DNA of 64,000 bases from Sipunculus nudus (Eukaryota; Annelida; Sipuncula; Golfingiida; Sipunculidae), in assembly GCA_026874595.1 (NCBI GenBank), contig CM049315.1, positions 62,369,389 to 62,433,388 of the forward strand. Direction: 5' to 3'. The position numbers and the translations under genes are program-made. The notes under the pieces were generated by a model that ran no database searches, was not told the DNA's origin, and saw only the letters and a list, made by a program, of their open reading frames with translations. Positions 58,060 through 64,000 of this stretch are shown here, one piece after another. Each line of letters begins with the position of its first letter. Position 1 is the stretch's first letter.

Positions 58060-58657
58060 ATGGACGCCCCTCGCGACAATTTGACCCTGATAGGGAGTGA
58101 GGCGGAACAGCTCGGAATGATACAGGGCTTGCTGGTAGAAAAGATGATACACAGAATGACCCATAACAAATTCGGTCACAAGCTGATGACGGAACTGTGC
58201 CACAGGTTGACCAAGGCTGATGGGAACGACCTGGACCAAACTGAACCGATCAATTGGGGTATTGAACAAGTCATGGCTTCACCCATCGCAAAACTGGAAG
58301 ATAACTACCTGCAAGCGATTCTCAGACTGGCTAAAAGTCTGAAACACCTGATGTCTTTGAGTAAGGACTATCACGGGTTCTGTGCTGTGTACACAGACAC
58401 ACTAAATAACTTGAAGGCTAATTACGAAAGTTCCGCAAGTTCCGGCGAGGAAGGCAACATGTGTAATGCCTCGTCTTCCTCCTCTGATGACGAAGGAGTT
58501 TTCATTCCTCGGAAGTCTTGTGGCAACAAAAGGAAAACCGCTCCCCCATCCTCTTTCAACCCTACTGAGAAAAAAAAAGAAAAGAAAACCAGCTAAAACG
58601 GATCTGAAGAAAAGTGTGGCTGAACCGGAGCAGGCAAAACTTTCAACTACTTCCTAA
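58060..58657 (+). CDS. Viral protein with acidic and basic C-terminus
   Basis: An ATG at 58,060 (MDAPRDNLTLIGSE) opens a frame to 58,596. Charged helices (LMTELCHRLTKADGND) precede an acidic Ser-rich stretch (ASSSSSDDEG) and a basic end. In an A-rich run near 58,572 another frame opens into RKPAKTDLKKSVAEPEQAKL and stops at 58,657, so the C-terminus may be frameshifted in this copy. AATAAA follows at 58,690. No family was recognised; a basic, acidic-linked tail is compatible with a scaffold or core protein. Confidence 0.5.
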
Positions 58658-58689
58658 ATGTTTTGTGTTACATTTATGCTTTTGTGATT

Positions 58690-58744
58690 AATAAACACAA
58701 TTTCAGATGAAATGACTTTTGTATGATTTTTAATACATGTGTAA
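58690..58744 (+). promoter_or_regulatory. Polyadenylation signal and intergenic cassette 2
   Basis: AATAAACACAATTTCAGATGAAAT, then CTTTTGTATGATTTTTAA, then the next ATG at 58,745. It matches cassette 1 (54,476-54,526) in words and spacing, although those genes are unrelated. Confidence 0.5.
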
Positions 58745-59526
58745 ATGGCAGCTGTACCGATCGGGCAGCTGATGTCTTCACCTGGCCAAGTGGCCAATTT
58801 GACCATACACATGGCTGATATAATATTTCCGGACGCTACCCGTGGTGCTTGGGTGTATATTGGGCAAAGGTATCAGAGAGGGAGCGGGGTGAACACGGGA
58901 CAAAGGTATAAGAGAGGAAGTGGGATGTACATAGGGAGGAGATGGCAAAAGGGGAGTGGGGAACTTTTTAGAGTAGGTTATCCAGGTGATCAATATAAAC
59001 TGAAGGGGTTTGGGATCCCATGGAACACCATAGCCGGGATTGGCAAGAAAATTGTAAGGAGCTGGCTTGACCTGTTAAACAGGAACAAGGGCACTATCAT
59101 AAAAGGGGCCAAGAAATGGGGGAATCCGGATTGAAAAGAGCCGGGGAGTTTGTAGCACAAAAAATAGCCCCTAAACCTCAAGTAAGCAACCCCACTGAGA
59201 TGACTCACACCATGGAAAATTCGAACGAAGTCGCTAAAAAAGGGTTGAGCAACGACGTACGTAATGCAGTTGGACAAATTGTGAGGCAGGTTACGACAAA
59301 AGCTGCTGACCCAATCAGAGGTATAAAAAGACCTCCACCGAGCCAGCAAGAAGCTGAAGTGGACGAGACGGCTCTTCCGGCTAAATAGAGGAAGACTCCT
59401 CCGAAAAAGAAAAAGAAAGCCCCTGTCAAGAAAAAAGATAGAAAAGTGTTGAAAAGAAAAAGCCCCGTTCGACTACCAAAAGGAAATCGGGTTTCACCAT
59501 CTTTGATTGAAATTTCTAAACACTGA
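58745..59526 (+). pseudogene. pVI-like membrane-active protein, frameshifted
   Basis: Residues 38-72 hold three 11-residue repeats, YIGQRYQRGSG-like. Then LKGFG (86-90) fits the adenain-type (M/I/L)xGx-G cleavage pattern, and the following GIPWNTIAGIGKKIVRSWLD segment is amphipathic, as in adenovirus pVI, which disrupts endosomal membranes after cleavage. A frameshift at about 59,115-59,125 leads into a second frame (GLKRAGEFVAQKIAPKPQ) to a TAG at 59,386-59,388, beyond which the same frame is Lys-rich. Membrane activity is inferred from the arrangement. Confidence 0.5.
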
Positions 59527-59530
59527 AATC

Positions 59531-60961
59531 ATGCCTCCATTTCCTCTTGACTTTCCCATGGCCCCTCCGGCCGAGAATGAAGAGCTGGTCCTGAACGATG
59601 AAGAAATCCAGTTGCAGGTCCTAGGGTCTCACACTATTGAGCTGCATCCCGCCTCAGCGGCTTATGAACACACGTTGAATTATACTTTCCTCAACGAAAC
59701 TCGTAACTGTTACATTGATGTGAAAAACATTCTGTTGGACATGGAACTGGCTCTGGAAAAAATTGACCATACTTACAACTAATGGAAGGCCGTAGAGCAT
59801 ACCGATACTAAAATATTTCCCCTATACAACATGTTTCATTCTCTGTTCAGGAACGTGACGGTGCACCTGAACACCAAGACAGTGACGGACAGTGAAGGGA
59901 ATTATCCTTTCAGTGCTTACTTGCAGAAACTGCTGACGTGGAGTAAACCTGCTGTGGAAACTCAAGGAGTGACCTGGGGATGGAGGACGGATCAGGACAC
60001 AGAGCAAATGCAAAAGGTGGAATTTGTTCGTAAGAAGAACTTTAAAAGCAAAGAGTAGTGTGGTAAAAATTATATTGACACAATGCCTGTCAATTCCAAC
60101 CCCATGTCCGACCGTCAAGAGAACTGGTTTTACGATAATGCCGGAACTGCGACTTACCGTAACATCCGCCTTATGGCCACCTCAATGGTGGTACCATTCA
60201 ACTGACCAAGTTTCTTCCTTTCGGGGTGAACATGCACATCCAGTTTGAAAGGTCGGACATGAAGTTTATCATGATGGGGGAAAGTGCAAATGAGGCGAAA
60301 ATTCGCATTAAAATTGTAAATGTCACCTTGAAGGTGCCATATGTCAAAATCCAACCCCAGGTTTTTACTCAAATGGAAGCTGCAAACTCTCAAAAAGACA
60401 TGATCATTCCTGTGTCAAAAGTTCGCATTTTTACGGATGACATCCCTGCAGGACTCGTCTCCAAAACATCAGCCATGTTTTCCCTCCCTCTGCCCTTCCC
60501 ACCAGGATTTTTGTTGGGTTTGTAAAAAACTCCTCCTTTAAGGGCTTGCTCCCAGAATACCCCTTTATCTTTAACCATGAAAATGTGACTCAGATCCAGG
60601 TTTTCAAGAACGGAGTGCCCTACCCAACCCATCCCCTGAAGTGTGATTTTGAAAAGAAAGAATACATGGACGCCCATCAGACCTTTTTAGAACCCAAGGG
60701 TTTGACCGTAAAAACCTTCAGCCCATTGTGGATTACGAAATGTTTGGGGATGGGTTCACACTGTTCGCTTTTGACCTGCAGGGCGATACCACTGAGGCTG
60801 ACCAATCAGTGCAGCATCTCAAACAATACGGCACTATCTATATCAACGTGATATTTAAGAAAGGTCTGGACGACCCGACCACACTTGTTTGTTTGGCGGA
60901 TTACGAGGAGAAGCTGATCATCGACCGAAGGAAGAATGTTAGGACCAGCTGGGACGGTTAA
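59531..60961 (+). pseudogene. Major capsid protein, double jelly roll (Polinton/adintovirus type), frameshifted
   Basis: The MCP forms the hexagonal shell of the virion. The start is ATG at 59,531 (MPPFPLDFPMAPP). Landmarks: MFHSLFRNVTVHLNTKTV (first jelly-roll surface), YPFSAYLQKLLTW, RIKIVNVTLKVPYVKIQP (link region), then EYPFIFNHENVTQIQVFKNG (second jelly roll), DGFTLFAFDLQG and the terminal GTIYINVIFKKG, LADYEEKLIIDRRKNV. Breaks: TAA at 59,780-59,782, TAG at 60,056-60,058 (both with coding-like sequence continuing in frame), frameshifts near 60,190, 60,510 and 60,725. Length (~475 residues) fits the family. It overlaps the protease ATG by 26 nt. Confidence 0.85.
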
Positions 60962-61484
60962 GGACAGTGAAGCTTTGAGCAATGAACAAATCGAAAAGGC
61001 GTTGGAAAAATTGTTCACACCAGGACATTTCGTGGGTGCTATACCCACCGGAGATTTACCCTCCCCTAGTGAAGTGTTTGTCAAATCGGATGGCCCCCCC
61101 ATTCACTTTATACTCAACACCAGTTATGAAGGAGAACATTGGCAGGCTCTGACTATAAATAAAAACTTCCTGTGCGAGTTTTTCGACCCCTACGGGATTC
61201 CTCCCATGCACGAGAAGGTGATGGATTTTATGAAGAGGGGGTGTGGACGGAACTGGGAATGGAACGACATGATGATTCAGGACATTTCAGATCCAGACCG
61301 GGGAACGTGTGGACAACATTGCATCACATACCTCATAGCGCGTTACTTGCACCCAGACGAAGACATGCACACCATTCTCAACAGGATGTACATGGAGGGA
61401 GAATTTGATTTCAACAATGCTTTCGCATCTAAAATGTACGGTTTCTTGCGTGATAATGTATCAGGCGTTAATATGGAGAAATGA
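60936..61484 (+). CDS. Adenain-like cysteine protease (182 aa)
   Basis: Intact frame. Cysteine protease of clan CE that cleaves capsid precursors late in assembly. The catalytic set is visible in the family order: His68 in EGEHWQAL, Asp84 in FFDPYG, Gln115 in MIQDISD and Cys125 in TCGQHC. Length (182) and spacing are normal. The start lies inside the end of the capsid gene, a compact arrangement. With all catalytic residues kept, this is the best preserved enzyme of the block; whether it is expressed is unknown. Confidence 0.85.
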   Translation: MLGPAGTVKDSEALSNEQIEKALEKLFTPGHFVGAIPTGDLPSPSEVFVKSDGPPIHFILNTSYEGEHWQALTINKNFLCEFFDPYGIPPMHEKVMDFMKRGCGRNWEWNDMMIQDISDPDRGTCGQHCITYLIARYLHPDEDMHTILNRMYMEGEFDFNNAFASKMYGFLRDNVSGVNMEK

Positions 61485-61884
61485 AAATGCATTACGTGTA
61501 TACTTATACATTGTGTCTATTCCTTTCTTACACAACTACGAGTGAATGAATGTATGGTTATTTAGACACCTTAATGGTGCGGTGATTCTCCTAAACGTAA
61601 ATAGTTTTTATGTATTTATTACAATTGTTTGAGTCCTTTTTTTATTTTTTCCCCAGTAGATTTCTTCTATTTCTTCTTTTTTCGTCCACCAGGATAAGTC
61701 ATAGGGGTTGGGTTTCTTAGGTTTTGTCGTCCAGGTCCCATGAACGTGTTGCAACATGAAATGACAGTTGGACCACTGGGACCGGAATATATAACGTGAC
61801 CACGACAGCCTCGTGATGAATTGATAAGCTTCCTTTGTGACATACACATGTCATTTGCGATTTGAAACCAGAAACGCAAACAAT
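61485..61884. other. Intergenic between protease and last viral gene
   Basis: No clear gene. AT-rich in its first half, more mixed later. A minus-strand frame of about 79 residues and others here have no motif. It is the only long gap inside the viral block and could hold a regulatory region or a decayed gene. Confidence 0.4.
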
Positions 61885-62604
61885 ATGGCTACCTACGCTG
61901 CTCAACCAGACGCTTATGCCCAGCAAATGATGATACCTCAAGAGAGCACCTTAATACAAATGATCCATGAAATGAATGAACTCGCCGATTCAAACGATTC
62001 TTACTGGATACCTGTCTGCAGCTACAACACCTCCAAATTGGGTGAGCCGGGTGGATTTTTCTGTCGCCGATCGTTGTTGGTAGATTATAATTCGGAACAG
62101 ATCAAATTTAACACTTTGGCAGCCCCCAAATTCAACAAGAAATTTCACACCACCACTTTCAGTCTGGACTTTGAAATGTTGACCGACTTTACCAACCAAG
62201 TGGAGTCGTTTGGGCGGATGCTCAGCCAACCGAACTTTGACTATGGTACGTGTAAAATACATAGAGCTGACGTAGGACATATCAGAGAAGGTGTGAGGGG
62301 GATCAAGTTCCAGATTTTACCACAGTTCACAGGCGTGGGATACAATGTGGAAATACGACAGGAAATGCATGTTCACGACAAAGACAGTCGACCTATAGAA
62401 AACATGTGGCTGGCTCTGGAGGACAAGTTGGTTTTGAACAAGAAAGAATTGGTGTTTTTGACAGTGTTTTTTATACTGGGGTTACAGAAGAAGGTGGAGA
62501 AGCCCACGGAAGCGGTGGGCAAGGAATTTACGGAAGTGTTATCGAACGAGGACGAACCTAAACAGAAGAAAGTTAGACCCAAAGTTGGTTTCCAGTTGTT
62601 TTAA
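61885..62604 (+). CDS. Viral protein of unknown function (239 aa)
   Basis: ATG at 61,885 (MATYAAQPDAYAQQMMIP) opens an intact 239-residue frame. The middle has beta-rich segments (FHTTTFSLDFEMLTDF, IKFQILPQFTGVGYNVEIRQEM), followed by a hydrophobic stretch (LVFLTVFFILGLQ) and a Lys/Glu-rich tail ending KVGFQLF. It could be a virion protein; no family was recognised. AATAAA follows at 62,654. Confidence 0.6.
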   Translation: MATYAAQPDAYAQQMMIPQESTLIQMIHEMNELADSNDSYWIPVCSYNTSKLGEPGGFFCRRSLLVDYNSEQIKFNTLAAPKFNKKFHTTTFSLDFEMLTDFTNQVESFGRMLSQPNFDYGTCKIHRADVGHIREGVRGIKFQILPQFTGVGYNVEIRQEMHVHDKDSRPIENMWLALEDKLVLNKKELVFLTVFFILGLQKKVEKPTEAVGKEFTEVLSNEDEPKQKKVRPKVGFQLF

Positions 62605-62653
62605 TTTTAACATTCGGACTCAGTCATATCTCAGTCATACATGCCTAATTGTG

Positions 62654-62699
62654 AATAAACAAAATCAACTCAAACAGTAAGTTTTATTTTCCTTTTATT
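62654..62699. terminator. Convergent polyadenylation signals
   Basis: AATAAA on the plus strand at 62,654-62,659 ends the viral block. On the minus strand AATAAA motifs at 62,683-62,688 and 62,694-62,699 face it and would serve the gypsy relic. Such facing signals mark the virus/retrotransposon border. Confidence 0.5.
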
Positions 62700-62737
62700 C
62701 AAATTACAATAGACCCCTTTTTAACATGAAACTGTTA

Positions 62738-64000
62738 ACTTCATTTATAGGATTTGTATTTCCGATCTGAAAACGGCTCATTGGTTTTAGCTATTGAAAC
62801 ATCATCCTCTGAATTACCGGAGGAAAAACTCCGTGCTGCCGTAGAAGTATTCCGTTTTCTTAAGAATGGAATAACGATGAATTCAGTATCTGAATAATCA
62901 GATTCATCTGAGCCAGAAGCAGGGCGGAAGGTCTGCATATCAGACGATTTAGGAGAACCCCGGCGTTTGGCAAGTTTGGGTGTTTGACTGTTAGATGGTA
63001 ATTGATCTGTTATGGGGATAGTATTAATTGGAAGCAGAAGATTTCTGTGTAACGTACGGGCCGGACCCTGAACGGTTTTCCGGGGTTACCTCGTAAACTG
63101 GAATGTCTTTATATGGTGTGTTTACCACAATATATACAGTATCTTCCTATTTGTCAGTTAATTTCTGTTTGCCCTGTATATAGGTGTTACGAACTAGGAC
63201 TCTGTCTCCCTTATCAAGAGAATGGCCCTTGATTTTCCGATCATAGTGTTTCCTACCATGGACCTCAGACTTAGATATCTCTTTTTGGGCTATAATGTAT
63301 GCATCTTCAAGTTTCTGCTTTAATGACTGCACATAAGTGGAGTAGTCATTTTTTGGGCTGTTTTCAGTTTATCCTAGAAGGATATGAATGGGCAAACGTG
63401 GATGACGACCAAACATCAGTTAAAATGGCAAGAAACCAGTTCTTTCATGCTTGCTGCAATTATATGCATGAACAATTGGGCCAATGTGGGACTTCAAATC
63501 GGCCTTCTTTTCGGGAGATAAGGTCCCTAACATGCTGTGCGGTAGAAACGATCACATTGCCCATTGCCTTGGGGGTGATATGGCGTTGAATGAGATTTTG
63601 TGGTACCATTGAGCGTACACAGTTCCTGAATCGCACATGACTCAAAGTTACGACCTTGGTCGCTGCGTAATCTTTGTGGCATACCGTAATGAGATACATA
63701 GATATCAAACAGTGCTTTGGCTGTGACCTTAGCTGTTTGGTTTCTTGTTGGAATACCTTGAGAATAACGGGTGAAATGGTCGGTCATGACTGACACGTTT
63801 TCTAGTCCGCCCTTACTGGGTTCTAGTGTGACGAAATCAACACAAAGGATCTCCATTGGCTGACTAGAATCAATATTGGTTAGTGATGCTCTCTGATTGG
63901 TTGGGCTTTTTTGCATAAGTAACGAGGGCATTGAGAAATAGACTTATTTACCTCCGTAGCCATATAAGGCCAATAGCATCTCTCTTGGAGAAACTGGATG
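62738..64000 (-). pseudogene. Ty3/gypsy LTR-retrotransposon pol, integrase region (decayed, partial)
   Basis: Minus-strand fragment, 5' part beyond the window. Integrase core at 63,527-63,931: MEILCVDFVTLEPSKGG (first Asp), VMTDHFTRYSQ, RLRSDQGRNFES (second Asp) and YHPQGNGQCDRF, in which the expected catalytic Glu is Asp. A second frame (about 63,350-63,540) reads MLGTLSPEKKADLKSHIG, with TAA stops. Next, 63,147-63,332 has the C-terminal domain (KGDRVLVRNTYIQGKQKL), and a last frame (62,741-63,065) has RTLHRNLLLPI. It ends at a purine tract without a recognisable LTR. Several frameshifts and stops make it inactive. Confidence 0.85.

Noticed and set aside
63147-63931. Integrase of the adjacent viral block (Polinton-type)
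   Set aside because: Motifs such as EPSKGG, TDHFTRY, RTLHRNLLLP and a gypsy-type C-terminal domain are Ty3/gypsy, and the strand is opposite to the viral genes.

Overview
The window looks like genomic DNA of a marine invertebrate, most likely a bivalve mollusc. It is AT-rich, crowded with (TA)n tracts and with GGTCAAAGGTCA-type and GTCCGTCCGTCC-type repeats, and holds mollusc-style BEL/Pao, Ty3/gypsy and LINE remains. This placement rests on repeat flavour and is not proven. I found no ordinary host protein-coding gene; everything I can support is mobile, viral or repetitive.

Layout. 0-8.5 kb: dispersed repeats, an LTR-like family (copies A and B), a tRNA-derived SINE and a Helitron-like hairpin. 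8.6-13.4 kb: one LTR-like copy split by a 4.1 kb terminal-inverted-repeat (TIR) element with a TA target duplication. 14.4-16.6 kb: a decayed BEL/Pao retrotransposon on the minus strand. 19.2-21.5 kb: a TIR element built from TTGTAATAACG subrepeats. 22.2-25.0 kb: two more LTR-like copies. 25.5-28.0 kb: GGTCAAAGGTCA minisatellite-type repeat. 29.1-40.8 kb: an 11.7 kb inverted-repeat element with 5-bp target duplications and polypyrimidine/polypurine arms, carrying inside it a second TIR element (31.98-35.64 kb, also with a 5-bp duplication). 42.3-46.5 kb: a nearly complete LINE on the minus strand. 48.1-49.2 kb: an L1-type ORF1 relic. 49.7-50.4 kb: simple and minisatellite repeats.

51.0-62.7 kb is the most striking part: a dense plus-strand block of viral genes from a Polinton/Maverick- or adintovirus-like double-stranded DNA virus. 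Recognisable parts are a double-jelly-roll major capsid protein, an adenain-like cysteine protease whose 3' neighbourhood and overlap with the capsid gene are preserved, three successive penton-like single-jelly-roll genes, a mu/pX-like basic protein, a two-span membrane protein, a pVI-like protein with a putative protease site just before an amphipathic segment, and a gene whose N-terminal part reads like a CARD (death-fold) domain. Several genes are broken by frameshifts and stop codons, so this copy is an inactivated endogenous virus. Polymerase B, the packaging ATPase and a Polinton-type integrase are not seen in the window. The block ends in a convergent arrangement against a decayed Ty3/gypsy pol fragment (62.74-64.0 kb, minus strand).

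Together, the viral genes form a capsid-morphogenesis module: shell proteins (major capsid, pentons), internal basic proteins, a putative membrane-lytic protein and the maturation protease, preceded by accessory genes that may act on host cell death or transcription. All readings come from inspection only; no alignment or database search was run.
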